From JAGNXB01 sp942490895 (GTDB lineage: Bacteria > Bacteroidota > Bacteroidia > Chitinophagales > Saprospiraceae): a stretch of DNA of 64,000 nt. A model generated the notes under the pieces. The model was not told where the DNA came from and made no database searches. It saw nothing but the letters and a program-made list of their open reading frames with translations. The DNA lies in the NCBI GenBank assembly GCA_942490895.1, contig CALNZC010000029.1, positions 186,001 through 250,000 on the forward strand, in the 5' to 3' direction. This document shows positions 17,065 through 26,464 of this stretch, piece by piece. Within the stretch, counting starts at the first letter, position 1; the number at the start of each line of letters is the position of its first letter. The position numbers and the translations under genes are program-made.

Positions 17065-17889
17065 ATGTCAACCATCCTCGATCAGATCATCCATCACAAA
17101 CGAGAAGAGGTCCGGCAGCGCGCCGAACTGGTGCCGGTCAAACTGCTGGAACAGAGCATCTACTTTTCCACACCGGTGGTCAGCCTGTCCCGCTATCTCA
17201 ACCGTCCGGATAAAAGCGGCATCATCGCCGAATTCAAGCGGAGGAGCCCCAGCAAAGGGGAGATCAATGCCTATGCCTCTGTCGAGGAAGTGAGTATCGG
17301 CTATATGCAGGCTGGTGCTTCGGCCCTGTCCATCCTCACAGATTCCACTTATTTCGGAGGCAAGAATGCTGATTTGATGGAGGCGCGAAAATTTAACTTC
17401 TGCCCCATCCTGCGCAAGGACTTTATGATCTCCGAATACCAGATCATTGAAGCCCGATCCATCGGTGCAGATGCTATCCTCCTCCTGGCTTCGGTTTTGA
17501 GTAAAGAAGAAATGGCAGGGTACACCACCTTCGCCCGATCACTTGGATTGGAAGTGGTTATTGAGATTCATGAAAAAAAACACCTCGAAAAAGTCCACCC
17601 GGATGCACAGGTCATCGGGGTGAACAGTCGCGACCTCCGGGACTTCAGCGTGGATGTCCAACGGGCCCACGATCTTTTCCCCAGTCTACCTGCAGAAATG
17701 GTCCGCATCGCCGAAAGTGGGCTCACCCAGGCCGCCACGGTGGCCGACCTGTACGATACCGGTTATCGCGGATTTCTGATCGGTGAAGCCTTTATGAAGG
17801 CTGATCGGCCAGCCTTGGCCTGCAAGCAGTTCATCCAGGATTTGCGTCGGCTGCAGGCCCAAAAAACACCTCAACCTATTACAGCATGA
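17065..17889 (+). CDS. trpC: Indole-3-glycerol phosphate synthase
   Basis: 274 residues, single-function TrpC of usual length. Catalytic signatures: IIAEFKRRSPSKG (first catalytic Lys), ILRKDFMISEYQI (second Lys), GVNSRDLRDFSVD and RIAESGLTQ, placed along a TIM barrel. It closes the indole ring of CdRP to give indole-3-glycerol phosphate. It starts 11 nt after trpD and its stop overlaps the trpF start by four bases. Confidence 0.97.
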   Translation: MSTILDQIIHHKREEVRQRAELVPVKLLEQSIYFSTPVVSLSRYLNRPDKSGIIAEFKRRSPSKGEINAYASVEEVSIGYMQAGASALSILTDSTYFGGKNADLMEARKFNFCPILRKDFMISEYQIIEARSIGADAILLLASVLSKEEMAGYTTFARSLGLEVVIEIHEKKHLEKVHPDAQVIGVNSRDLRDFSVDVQRAHDLFPSLPAEMVRIAESGLTQAATVADLYDTGYRGFLIGEAFMKADRPALACKQFIQDLRRLQAQKTPQPITA

Positions 17890-18551
17890 TTATCAAGGTT
17901 TGCGGCATGCGCGATCGCGCTTCTTTGCAATCGATCACAGAATTGCCGGTGGATGCCCTCGGGTTTATCTTCCATCCGGGTTCGCCCCGGTATGTGGGGG
18001 ATGATGCCAAACTGGCTGAAGACCTACAGGTACTCCTGCCGCGGGCTATGGTACGCATCGGCGTATTTGTCAATGAAAAGCCCGAGGTAATCCTGGCCCA
18101 AACGCAACGTTTTCGCCTGGATGGCCTGCAGCTCCATGGCTCTGAAACACCCGAAGGCCTCCAGGAGATTGTCCATGCTTTCCAGGAAGCCGGCATGCGT
18201 CTCCCCTTTCTGATCAAGGCATTCGCTATCGGTAGTCCTTCGGAGTTTCCGGATACTGCCCCCTATGCAGACCTGTGCCGCTACTTCCTGTTTGACACCG
18301 CTGGAGCGGCTCCCGGAGGTAATGGCGTCGTCTTTTCCTGGGATTTGCTCGATCAATACACCGGCAACACCCCTTTCTTTCTGGCGGGTGGTATTGGCAC
18401 GGAGGATGCCCAGACCATCCTCGATCTCCAGCATCCGATGCTGGCCGGGGTGGACCTCAACAGTCGCTTTGAAACGGCTCCCGGAAAGAAGAACATCGAT
18501 CAGCTGGCCCGTTTTCTCATTCACCTCAACCCCGTGCCATGTCAACCCTAA
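17886..18551 (+). CDS. trpF: Phosphoribosylanthranilate isomerase
   Basis: 221 residues. It carries the catalytic Cys in IIKVCGMRD, FIFHPGSPRYV, LQLHGSE, FLAGGIGTED and VDLNSRFETAPGKKNID, the phosphate-binding and catalytic Asp segments of TrpF. It isomerises N-(5'-phosphoribosyl)anthranilate to CdRP. The start overlaps trpC (ATGA), and its end overlaps trpB by 13 nt, indicating tight translational coupling. Confidence 0.96.
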   Translation: MIIKVCGMRDRASLQSITELPVDALGFIFHPGSPRYVGDDAKLAEDLQVLLPRAMVRIGVFVNEKPEVILAQTQRFRLDGLQLHGSETPEGLQEIVHAFQEAGMRLPFLIKAFAIGSPSEFPDTAPYADLCRYFLFDTAGAAPGGNGVVFSWDLLDQYTGNTPFFLAGGIGTEDAQTILDLQHPMLAGVDLNSRFETAPGKKNIDQLARFLIHLNPVPCQP

Positions 18552-19750
18552 CCGCACCATCCTTCCAGGTCGACACTCATGGCTATTACGGCCCTTTTGG
18601 CGGAGCGTTTATCCCGGAAATGCTCTTTGACAATATCGAGCAACTGCGAAAAAGCTATCTGTCCATCATCAATGATCCGGACTTCCAGACCGATTTCCAC
18701 CGCCTGTTGCGCGACTACGTTGGCCGGCCAACGCCTCTTTATCCTGCTCCCAGACTCAGTGTGCGATATGGCACCCGGATCTATCTCAAGCGGGAGGACC
18801 TCAACCATACCGGTGCCCATAAAATCAACAATGCCGTCGGACAGATCCTCCTGGCTCAACGTCTGGGCAAGACCCGGATCATTGCCGAGACCGGTGCCGG
18901 ACAGCACGGGGTGGCTACCGCCACCGTGTGTGCCCTGGTCGGCCTCCCTTGCGTGGTGTACATGGGTGAATTAGACATTGCCCGTCAGGCGCCCAACGTA
19001 GCCCGCATGCGCATGCTGGGTGCCGAAGTCCGCCCGGTGATGAGTGGCAGCCGCACCCTCAAGGATGCCACCAACGAAGCCATCCGCGACTGGATCAACC
19101 ATCCGGAAGACACACATTATATTATCGGTTCTGCCGTGGGGCCGCATCCCTATCCGGATATGGTCGCCCGATTCCAGTCGGTGATCTCGGCTGAAATGCG
19201 CAAGCAACTCAAAGAACAAACCGGCACACCTAACCCGGATATGATCATCGCTTGTGTGGGTGGAGGCAGCAATGCCGCAGGGGCATTTTTTCATTATCTG
19301 GAAGAACCTTCCGTCCAACTGGTCGCCGTGGAGGCTGCCGGAATGGGCATCGATTCCGGCCATAGTGCCGCCACTTCTGTACTCGGCACCGAAGGCATCA
19401 TCCATGGCAGCAAGACCCTGCTCATGCAAACTGAAGACGGACAGATCATCGAGCCCTACAGCCTTTCCGCCGGACTGGATTATCCCGGCATCGGCCCTTT
19501 GCATGCCCATCTGATCAAAACCGGACGGGCTCACACTTATTCCGTTACAGATGCAGAAGCCCTGGCCGCTGCCCTGGAACTGACTCGTCTGGAGGGGATC
19601 ATCCCCGCCCTGGAATCCGCCCATGCCCTGGCCGCCCTGAACAAGATCACCTTCCAACCTGATCAGGTGGTGGTGCTCTGCCTGTCCGGACGTGGCGACA
19701 AAGACATGGCCACCTATATCGATCACATGGACCAAAACCCGACGGCATGA
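18539..19750 (+). CDS. trpB: Tryptophan synthase beta chain
   Basis: 403 residues, TrpB1 type. The PLP lysine lies in KREDLNHTGAHKINNA, the PLP-phosphate loop in CVGGGSNAAGAF, and the C-terminal serine in CLSGRGDKDM. It condenses indole with serine to give tryptophan. The opening GYYGPFGGAFIPEML is the standard N-terminus and fixes the start. The stop overlaps the trpA start in ATGA form. Confidence 0.98.
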   Translation: MSTLTAPSFQVDTHGYYGPFGGAFIPEMLFDNIEQLRKSYLSIINDPDFQTDFHRLLRDYVGRPTPLYPAPRLSVRYGTRIYLKREDLNHTGAHKINNAVGQILLAQRLGKTRIIAETGAGQHGVATATVCALVGLPCVVYMGELDIARQAPNVARMRMLGAEVRPVMSGSRTLKDATNEAIRDWINHPEDTHYIIGSAVGPHPYPDMVARFQSVISAEMRKQLKEQTGTPNPDMIIACVGGGSNAAGAFFHYLEEPSVQLVAVEAAGMGIDSGHSAATSVLGTEGIIHGSKTLLMQTEDGQIIEPYSLSAGLDYPGIGPLHAHLIKTGRAHTYSVTDAEALAAALELTRLEGIIPALESAHALAALNKITFQPDQVVVLCLSGRGDKDMATYIDHMDQNPTA

Positions 19751-20568
19751 GCAAACTGCAATCTCTTTTTGCCCGCAAACCCCGGGAGATCCTGAACATC
19801 TACTTCACGGCTGGACATCCCACTTTGGATAGTACGGGTACGATCATCCGGACGCTGTCAGATGCCGGGGTGGACATGATCGAGATCGGCATGCCCTATT
19901 CCGATCCGATGGCGGATGGGCCGACCATCCAGGCCAGCAGCCAGACAGCTCTGGCCAATGGCATGACCCTGCCCCTCCTCCTGGAACAGGTCAGGGAAGT
20001 ACGTGACCAGACTCAAGTGCCTCTGGTGCTGATGGGCTATCTCAACCAGGTGATGCAATATGGCCCGGAGCGCTTTTTCCGGGATGCCAAAGCTGTCGGT
20101 ATCGACGGGCTCATTCTGCCGGACCTGCCCCTCATCGAATACGAACAACATTATCGCGCGCTCCTCGATGCCGCAGGTCTGGATCTCACTTTCCTGATCA
20201 CGCCGCAGACTCCACCAGACCGGATACGCGCCCTGGATGCGGCCAGTAATGGCTTCCTCTATATGGTGTCCTCATCGGCCATCACCGGGGGCAGCTCCAT
20301 CTTCGGGGATGCACAGAAAGATTACTTCCATCGGATCGACCAGATGAATCTGCAGAATCCACGCCTCATCGGCTTTGGGATCTCAGATCATCCGGCCTTC
20401 GCGACCGCCTGTCAATATGCACATGGCGCCATTGTGGGCAGTGCCTTTATCCGGGCTCTGGACTCCGGAGCAGCATTGGATGAGATCATCCCCGCCTTTG
20501 TGGCCAAGATCCGAGGCACCACTATTGATAAAACAGCAACCATCCTCTCTTCAATCAACCGATCATGA
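19747..20568 (+). CDS. trpA: Tryptophan synthase alpha chain
   Basis: 273 residues. TrpA cleaves indole-3-glycerol phosphate to indole, which passes to TrpB. Conserved elements are YFTAGHP, MIEIGMPYSDPMADGPTIQ (catalytic Glu and Asp), LPDLPLIEY and FLYMVSSSAITGG. The final GFGIS block binds phosphate. Its stop overlaps the start of the DAHP synthase gene by four bases. Confidence 0.97.
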   Translation: MSKLQSLFARKPREILNIYFTAGHPTLDSTGTIIRTLSDAGVDMIEIGMPYSDPMADGPTIQASSQTALANGMTLPLLLEQVREVRDQTQVPLVLMGYLNQVMQYGPERFFRDAKAVGIDGLILPDLPLIEYEQHYRALLDAAGLDLTFLITPQTPPDRIRALDAASNGFLYMVSSSAITGGSSIFGDAQKDYFHRIDQMNLQNPRLIGFGISDHPAFATACQYAHGAIVGSAFIRALDSGAALDEIIPAFVAKIRGTTIDKTATILSSINRS

Positions 20569-21572
20569 TCATCCAACTCGAACCGACCATTACCGACTCG
20601 CAGCGCGAACTGTTGTCGACCAAACTGGCAGAGATCCGCTACAATGTCAATCCGGTCTCCACCCAAAGTGCGGACTACCTCATCGGGGTGGGTAAGGCCG
20701 AATTTGATATTCGCAGCATCGGCACCCTGCCGGGTATCCGGGACATCCATCGGGTGAGTGACGACTATAAGTTGGTGTCGGGCAAGTGGAAGGTGGAGCA
20801 TACCGCCATCGACCTGGGCGACGGCCTGCGCATCGGTGATGGTAGTCTGACCGTGATGGCCGGACCATGCAGTATCGAATCGGATGAACAAGTGGCCTCT
20901 ACCCTGGCCCACCTTCAGGCCAATGGCATTCGCATCATGCGGGGCGGTGTGTACAAGCCTCGGTCATCGCCCTACAGCTTTAGGGGCATGGGACTGGACG
21001 GATTGAAGATGTGGCACAACCAGTCCCGGGCGGCTGGCATCCGCATCATCACGGAGGTGATGATGACCGAACAGATCGAGGCCATGGTGGACTACGTGGA
21101 TATTTTCCAGGTAGGTGCCCGCAACAGTCAGAATTTTAATCTCCTCGATGCATTAGGAGAGGTCGACAAGCCGGTGTTGCTCAAGCGAGGTATCTCCGGC
21201 ACCATCGAAGAACTCCTCCAGGCGGCAGAATACATTTTCTCGCATGGCAATGAGAAGATCATGTTGTGCGAGCGGGGTATCCGCTCCTATGAGCAGGCTT
21301 ATCGCAATACGTTTGACATCAATGCCCTGGTGATGCTTAAGGAGAAGACCCACCTGCCGGTGATCGCTGATCCCAGCCATGGGATCGGAGTGCGGGCTTT
21401 TGTGGACAAGATCGCCATGGCTTCGGCGGTCGCTGGTGCCGATGGCATCATCGTCGAGGTGCATGAACAGCCAGAGCGGGCCATGAGTGACGGGCAGCAG
21501 ACCCTCAGTTATCGGGAGGCAGAACAGTTGTATCGACAACTGCATGCCATCTCCGGTTTTCGCGAAGCATAA
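20565..21572 (+). CDS. aroF: 3-deoxy-7-phosphoheptulonate (DAHP) synthase, type I beta with N-terminal regulatory domain
   Basis: 335 residues. The catalytic barrel starts near residue 93 with VMAGPCSIESDEQ, then MRGGVYKPRSSPYSFRGMG, FQVGARNSQNFNLL, LLKRGISGTIEE, LCERGIRSYE and PVIADPSHGIG. This is the beta-type form that condenses phosphoenolpyruvate with erythrose-4-phosphate. The first about 75 residues form a ferredoxin-like domain, which in related enzymes binds aromatic amino acids for feedback inhibition. Placement as the last gene of the trp operon, coupled by ATGA to trpA, puts aromatic pathway entry under the trp attenuator. Confidence 0.94.
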   Translation: MIIQLEPTITDSQRELLSTKLAEIRYNVNPVSTQSADYLIGVGKAEFDIRSIGTLPGIRDIHRVSDDYKLVSGKWKVEHTAIDLGDGLRIGDGSLTVMAGPCSIESDEQVASTLAHLQANGIRIMRGGVYKPRSSPYSFRGMGLDGLKMWHNQSRAAGIRIITEVMMTEQIEAMVDYVDIFQVGARNSQNFNLLDALGEVDKPVLLKRGISGTIEELLQAAEYIFSHGNEKIMLCERGIRSYEQAYRNTFDINALVMLKEKTHLPVIADPSHGIGVRAFVDKIAMASAVAGADGIIVEVHEQPERAMSDGQQTLSYREAEQLYRQLHAISGFREA

Positions 21573-21591
21573 ACTGGTCACGGGCAGTCTG

Positions 21592-21599
21592 TATCTTTC
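21592..21599 (+). promoter_or_regulatory. Candidate -7 box TATCTTTC
   Basis: Seven of eight positions match TAnnTTTG, 23 nt before the ATG at 21623. It suggests that the following gene is transcribed separately from the trp operon. Confidence 0.4.
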
Positions 21600-21622
21600 G
21601 GTGAAAGGAAGATCAACCGCCT

Positions 21623-22669
21623 ATGCTCGTTTATCGACAAATCCATCTGTTTCTCATCATCCTGCTCTTAATTGACGGGCAGTCTCTTTCGGCACAATGG
21701 GACTGGGCCAGTGGTCAGGTTACTATCCATACTATTTCTTCAGATAGCTTTTCGAGCAAGGATCCATTCGTGAAAATTGGAGGCCTGTCGGGCATCTGTT
21801 ATGATCCTCGTCGGGAGGTCTATTATGCCATTGCGGATAAGGCACCTGCCCGGTTTTATACTCTGCAGTTGGACAGCCTGGGCAGTCGACCCACCATCAT
21901 CGCCGAGACTCGGATCACATACCCCAATGTACCTGCTCCACCTGCTGTGGACCCGGAGTCCATCCGTATCACACCGGATGGGAAGATGTTGATCTGGACC
22001 AATGAGGCCCATTCTACTATCAATTTAATGAATCTGGATGGAGTGGTCTACCGGGTCATTCAGTTGCCATTGGCATACCAACCCGATCAGAAAAGCCAGG
22101 GTATTCAAAACAATTCCGGGCTGGAAAGTCTGGCCATCTCCCGTGATGGAACCACCCTGGTAGTCGCCTCGGAACATATGCTCAAACAGGATGAAGACTG
22201 TGGAACTACCTGGATGCCTCCTTATCATCCACTCCGATTGGTCTTCCTGGATCTGGCCACGGGAAACATCCTCTATGAGAAACTCTACTATGCCCAAAAT
22301 GGGCATGGCCTGGTCGATCTGATCTGGGATGAGGAGGGATCATTGTGGTGCCTCGAACGGTCCTGGTCGCCCCTGACCGGGAATGATATTCTGGTCTTTC
22401 GGGCTGATGTGAACAATGGTTCTTCGTTGAAGGGCCATCCCAGCCTGTGCGATCTAGATCCGGAGACCACCTGGCCCGTCAAATCCACATTGGTGCATGA
22501 CTTTCAGGCGGAACGAAAAAGTGGTGTGCAAAGACGATATGACAATGTAGAAGGAATGACATTCGGACCTTCCCCATCAAAGGACCAATGGCGGATGATC
22601 CTGGTCTCCGATGACAATTTCTCCACCCGACAGATCACTCAGATCATTGAATTATCGCTACATCGATAG
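21623..22669 (+). CDS. Secreted esterase-like protein of the phytase-like beta-propeller family
   Basis: 348 residues with a signal peptide (MLVYRQIHLFLIILLLIDGQSLSAQ). The sequence GGLSGICYDPRREVYYAIADKAPARFYTL, DPESIRITPDGKMLIWTNEA and GLESLAISRDGTTLVVASE matches the esterase-like activity of phytase family (PF13449), a propeller fold. VEGMTFGPSP near the end is a further family element. Its substrate is unknown; a secreted phosphoesterase is the usual guess. It lies 50 nt after the trp operon. Confidence 0.85.
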   Translation: MLVYRQIHLFLIILLLIDGQSLSAQWDWASGQVTIHTISSDSFSSKDPFVKIGGLSGICYDPRREVYYAIADKAPARFYTLQLDSLGSRPTIIAETRITYPNVPAPPAVDPESIRITPDGKMLIWTNEAHSTINLMNLDGVVYRVIQLPLAYQPDQKSQGIQNNSGLESLAISRDGTTLVVASEHMLKQDEDCGTTWMPPYHPLRLVFLDLATGNILYEKLYYAQNGHGLVDLIWDEEGSLWCLERSWSPLTGNDILVFRADVNNGSSLKGHPSLCDLDPETTWPVKSTLVHDFQAERKSGVQRRYDNVEGMTFGPSPSKDQWRMILVSDDNFSTRQITQIIELSLHR

Positions 22670-22912
22670 GCTGCAAAGTGGAGGAGATTATGAGGTTATG
22701 AGTTTGGAGGGGAGGCATGCCCGCCGAAGAGCAACGCAGGCGGGAGTCGAGGAAAAGGTTTATTCGTTTATTCGTTAAAGAGTTTATTCGAATCGACGAA
22801 ATGTCAGTACCTGTCGAGTTGAAGAGATTGCGAATTTTGGCGTGATTGAGTTATTGGGTTATTGAGTTATTTCGATCACCTGGAGAACCCCAGCGGGGTT
22901 CAATATGATTAG

Positions 22913-22931
22913 CCCCGGGTAAAACCCGGGG
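22913..22931. repeat. Inverted repeat CCCCGGGTAAAACCCGGGG
   Basis: Perfect 8-bp stem with a 3-base loop, preceded by TTAGC as in the CCCAGGG elements at 6632 and 12633. It looks like a sequence variant of that family with a preserved stem. Confidence 0.7.
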
Positions 22932-23017
22932 TATCAAGAGATGTACAATGCAACCACGGAGTGGTTGAATATTCGCCCATGTCATTCAAGTAAAGGCATT
23001 ACCCGCCGAAGCCTAGG

Positions 23018-23033
23018 CCCCGAGTACTCGGGG
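23018..23033. repeat. Palindrome CCCCGAGTACTCGGGG
   Basis: Perfect 16-bp palindrome; variants at 13338 and 33187. Confidence 0.7.
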
Positions 23034-23362
23034 CGGGGTGTAGGAGGGGTGAAGTAATAACCGTCGTCAAACCAGGGCCTCCCTGATTCATCAGAGACCC
23101 GTCAATTGGGGCAATACAGGATAACCAACTGTTAAAACGGGCTTTGAAATCAAGGATTGCCGCATTATTTGGTCGGAAAATAGATTCGTGAGTTCAGCTT
23201 GAGAGGATACTGCTTCATTATATAATATCCCAAATCAGGAAACTGGGTACCGATCAAATACGAGCGGCCGGGGCCTGATGCAAATGCTCCTTCAAATAAG
23301 AAAAGTGGTGAGAGAGCTGCAAATCCAGGATCAGAAGGCCCATTTTGGCGACAAGCACTTTT

Positions 23363-23390
23363 GGGTACTTTTGGTGCATCAAAAGTACCT
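23363..23390. repeat. Hairpin GGTACTTTTG...CAAAAGTACC
   Basis: A 10-bp perfect stem plus one wobble pair, with a 6-nt loop. No T tract follows, so it is not called a terminator. Confidence 0.6.
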
Positions 23391-23662
23391 AGCCACCGCC
23401 GGCGATGAGGCGGGGCCAGGCAAATGATCCTGCAGACTAAAAATTACGTTGACACTAAAGAGTGGAATACTGCATCTGCGTTAAATGCAATGCCCATTAG
23501 AATTGTTTTGGACAAATCTGAGTACGAAAATTGTTCACACCCAGTAAACTCGGTTTCTCACGTGAGTAACGACAGTTCGAACGATACATTGCAAAAGTCA
23601 AAAGTTCCTTGTGTGCTAAACCGGAAGACTGTTTACCTTGTTACACTGAAAAGTAATACATT

Positions 23663-24130
23663 ATGCACACCCTCATTGGCAAAGCCGCTCCGGCATTCAC
23701 CCTACCCGCTCCAGATAAACAACTTGTTTCCCTCTCCGACTACAAGGGGAAAAAACTCGTCCTGCTCTTCTTCCCGGCCGCCTTTTCTGGTGTGTGTACA
23801 GCAGAGATGTGTGCCATGCGGGATGATATCGCGGCCTACCAGAATCTTGATGCCCAGGTCCTGGCCATCTCCGTAGATGGGCCTTTCACTTTGGGCAAGT
23901 TCCGCGAACTGGAGAATCTGAACTTCACCCTACTGTCTGACTTCAACAAGGAAGTCTGTCAGGCCTATGGTGCCTATTATGATGAGTGGATCCTGGGCCT
24001 GAAAGGAGTAGCCAAACGTTCTGCTTTTGTGATCGATGCAGAAGGGATCGTCCGCTATGCGGAAGTAATGGAAAGTGCCGGTGATCTCCCCAATTTTGAA
24101 AAGGTGCGGGAGGCATTAAGCCAATTATAG
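23663..24130 (+). CDS. Peroxiredoxin (AhpC/TSA family, AhpE/Bcp-like)
   Basis: 155 residues. It begins LIGKAAPAFTLPAPDKQLVSLSDYKGKKLVLLFFPAAFSGVCTAEMCAMRD. In this block the Cys of GVCTAE (about 45) is the peroxidatic residue and the second Cys of EMCAMRD four residues on is a possible resolving partner. The LLSDFNKEVCQAYG and AKRSAFVIDAEG elements complete the thioredoxin fold. It would reduce hydrogen or organic peroxides in the cytoplasm. It stands next to clpS with separate promoters. Confidence 0.94.
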   Translation: MHTLIGKAAPAFTLPAPDKQLVSLSDYKGKKLVLLFFPAAFSGVCTAEMCAMRDDIAAYQNLDAQVLAISVDGPFTLGKFRELENLNFTLLSDFNKEVCQAYGAYYDEWILGLKGVAKRSAFVIDAEGIVRYAEVMESAGDLPNFEKVREALSQL

Positions 24131-24140
24131 GGGGAACCCT

Positions 24141-24148
24141 TATCTTTG
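24141..24148 (+). promoter_or_regulatory. clpS promoter -7 box
   Basis: TATCTTTG, a perfect match, ends four bases before the ATG at 24153. The clpS mRNA is probably leaderless. Confidence 0.6.
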
Positions 24149-24152
24149 CAGT

Positions 24153-24446
24153 ATGAATTGGCCTCAGGAAAACGAAGACGTCCTCACCGAAGAAACCATC
24201 AACACCGATACCGGTCGGGTGGCAGAGATTCTCGTCTACAATGACGATGTGAACACCTTCGACTGGGTGATCCAGTGCTTGATGGACATCCTCGACCACT
24301 CTCACGAGCAGGCGGAGCAACTCTCCCTGCTGGTTCACTTCAAGGGCAAGGCCACTGTCAAGACCGGCCCCATCCCCGACCTCAAACCCAAAAAAGATGC
24401 CCTGATCGATCGGGGGCTTTCGGCGGTGCTGGAAGAGAAAGGATAG
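24153..24446 (+). CDS. clpS: ATP-dependent Clp protease adaptor ClpS
   Basis: 97 residues, typical ClpS length. An acidic, flexible N-terminus is followed by ILVYNDDVNTFDWVIQCLMDILDHSHEQAEQLSLLVHFKGKATVKTG. This block contains the conserved YNDD-x-x-T-F substrate-pocket segment and the His of the F/V-HxxG-like element that binds ClpA. ClpS brings N-end-rule substrates to ClpAP. The clpA partner is not in the window. Confidence 0.95.
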   Translation: MNWPQENEDVLTEETINTDTGRVAEILVYNDDVNTFDWVIQCLMDILDHSHEQAEQLSLLVHFKGKATVKTGPIPDLKPKKDALIDRGLSAVLEEKG

Positions 24447-24579
24447 GACGCCTGTGACAATGTGACGAAGAGACTCAAAGACGGAGGGACTTGGAGACTG
24501 AGAGAATTTCCTTTCGAATATCAATTCGGCCTAGCACTATTTCGATTGTTGTCATTCAAACCCAATGACAGGTAGTCGT

Positions 24580-25260
24580 TCAGATAGACTGATTCGCCCA
24601 TTCCAGCAGCTTATTCCTGTTCAGACCGATCAGCGTGGCTTCCAGGCGCTCGCGACCCTGGTAGAGGATGAAAGTGATCTCTTTTGATTCTGCCAACCAG
24701 CGAATCACCTCGGCATCACCTTGAACCTGAAAGGTGTGTATCGAATAGCTGGACTGAGAGAGACCCTGGGTAGTAACGGTTTCGACATTGGTTTCCGTCG
24801 TTTTTTTATCATCGCTTTTTCGGGATTCATCTCCTTGGCTACTTCCCTTCGTAGAGGTCTCTGTAGTGGAGACATTGGTTGAAGTGGATGTCCAGGAATT
24901 ACTTTCCACAGCAACCTCACTCCGATCAAGTGTCAAAGGCAGGGCCCAGAGACCAAGGTCGGTCAGAATATAAAAGGAATCAAGAAGCACCGGCTTACCT
25001 ACCTGGGTAGACAAGACCCCCTCAATGACCACCCTCTCAGTTCCTTCCAGATCTAGAATACGGTGATAGGTCAACCGAAGTATGGATGGCGTCCATCCTG
25101 TCCCCGAAAAGGATGGCCTTACTCGTAAACGGGGTTGCTGCATCATAGCCAGCACCTGATCACCATTGACGGGATCCTGATCCAGTACAATCATATTGGT
25201 AGAGGTGCACGCCGACAATCCCACTACCAGAAGAAACCCTATTCGTATAAAAAACGCCAT
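24580..25260 (-). CDS. Hypothetical lipoprotein with Ser/Thr-rich segment
   Basis: 226 residues from the ATG at 25260 (MAFFIRIGFLLVVGLSAC, lipobox LSAC); an upstream in-frame ATG at 25305 would add a charged stretch that spoils the signal. After the lipobox it has a beta-rich part, a low-complexity Ser/Thr/Lys stretch (about residues 120-165) and a second compact part. No family was recognised. The low-complexity piece resembles a linker between two small domains. Likely attached to an envelope membrane. Confidence 0.72.
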   Translation of the reverse strand: MAFFIRIGFLLVVGLSACTSTNMIVLDQDPVNGDQVLAMMQQPRLRVRPSFSGTGWTPSILRLTYHRILDLEGTERVVIEGVLSTQVGKPVLLDSFYILTDLGLWALPLTLDRSEVAVESNSWTSTSTNVSTTETSTKGSSQGDESRKSDDKKTTETNVETVTTQGLSQSSYSIHTFQVQGDAEVIRWLAESKEITFILYQGRERLEATLIGLNRNKLLEWANQSI

Positions 25261-25516
25261 CTCAATTCTTTCTCGCAACATACCTGTCAATAACCGGATA
25301 GGCAAGTGCTTTAACGTGTGTTAAGGTCTGTTAAAGCTCCCTCCTAGTGCTGTGGCTCACTTATACTGAAAGACATGAAGAAAACTTTAACACAGGCAAA
25401 TGGCCCAATTTGATGTTAGGTTGAATCAGGGAAGAGGTCCGCTGTTATGAAGAGACTGTGAGGCGGGAAGCAGGCAGTAGACAGAGGGCTGAAATTAGTG
25501 CCAAAAGCTGTCCCTG

Positions 25517-26464
25517 CTACCCATTCCTTTCACATACCCATATCTGTCTAGTGAACTTAGTCTTTCCACTTTTAGGTACGCTACAATGATCTGCTATTCT
25601 AAAGCCCGTACCGATGATGAATTCTGTAATATCCGAGGTGGATACAATAACCAGTCGATCCGTAATCTCTGTTGCTGACTCAATGATGTGCAAAACATCA
25701 CTCTCCGTCGCATGACTGGACAAATTGTACGGCAGGTCAATAATGGCCGCATCATATTTCTTGCTGATGTCTTTTATATCAGAGCAATATACATTTGCCG
25801 AATAGTTAAAGTGAGCAAGATTATCCCGTGCATTCGCACATAACTTCCAATTGATATCACATCCTTCAATGCTATTTCCAGCGAAACAGGCTTCTAATAG
25901 GATCGTACCCACACCACAACATGCATCCAGTAGCCTTTTTTCTTGGTTTGCCATTGATGCAATATTGACAAGTGCTTTGGCAATAGGCATACTGATGGAG
26001 TTACTGTAGGAGCGCGGCTTTTGCTTGTGTTTAAACCAATTAAAACCATTTTTGATCAAAATGCCAAAACACCATACGCCCTCATAATAGCATAAGCCAT
26101 ACGTTAATGTCGGGTGATAATAATCCGGAATGCCATCAATACTGAAGCCAATATCTGTTAATTTTTTAAGGCGCTCCGCGTACTCTGTTTGATCACCTTC
26201 AAACACTAAATATTCAACTTTAAAACCTTCAATGCATAACCCTTCCTTTTTGATTTCCTGGATGAGTGTAGCATAATCTTTAGAAAATGAAATAAGATCC
26301 AGTCTACTCTTAATAAATGCACTGCTTGAGGGCTTAGCTTGTATATCGGAGACAAGCACTTTATTCTTTTCCTCCTGATTAAAAATATACTTCGATTCAA
26401 GTTTGCATAGTTCGCTTTCAGTTGTGTCATATCGAAAGGAGTACAAATATTTATTGATCTGCAT
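25517..26464 (-). CDS. TRM11/UPF0020-like RNA (or DNA) methyltransferase
   Basis: 315 residues. The SAM-binding motif lies in LLDACCGVGTILLEACFAGNSIEGCDIN and the catalytic motif in AAIIDLPYNLSSHATES (DLPYNL, equivalent to the DPPY of N-methyltransferases acting on guanine or adenine). The N-terminal half is divergent and may act as an RNA-binding domain. Closest in architecture to TRM11-type tRNA guanine-N2 methyltransferases. The surrounding DNA (25.3-28.6 kb) is more AT-rich than the trp region, hinting at a different origin; that impression is by eye. Confidence 0.8.
   Translation of the reverse strand: MQINKYLYSFRYDTTESELCKLESKYIFNQEEKNKVLVSDIQAKPSSSAFIKSRLDLISFSKDYATLIQEIKKEGLCIEGFKVEYLVFEGDQTEYAERLKKLTDIGFSIDGIPDYYHPTLTYGLCYYEGVWCFGILIKNGFNWFKHKQKPRSYSNSISMPIAKALVNIASMANQEKRLLDACCGVGTILLEACFAGNSIEGCDINWKLCANARDNLAHFNYSANVYCSDIKDISKKYDAAIIDLPYNLSSHATESDVLHIIESATEITDRLVIVSTSDITEFIIGTGFRIADHCSVPKSGKTKFTRQIWVCERNG

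Larger units (their letters stand above)
22670..23662. other. Gene-poor region with palindromic repeats
   Basis: No supported gene in almost 1 kb. It contains tttattcg words, GAACCCCagcGGGGTTC (about 22885-22901), the elements listed separately at 22913, 23018 and 23363, and a phrase (about 23343-23420) whose translated forms often appear as spurious peptides in bacterial genomes. Confidence 0.7.

Noticed and set aside
23424..23876. Plus-strand open frame overlapping the peroxiredoxin gene
   Set aside because: Its second half is an out-of-frame reading of the peroxiredoxin, and the first half lies in repeat-derived sequence.
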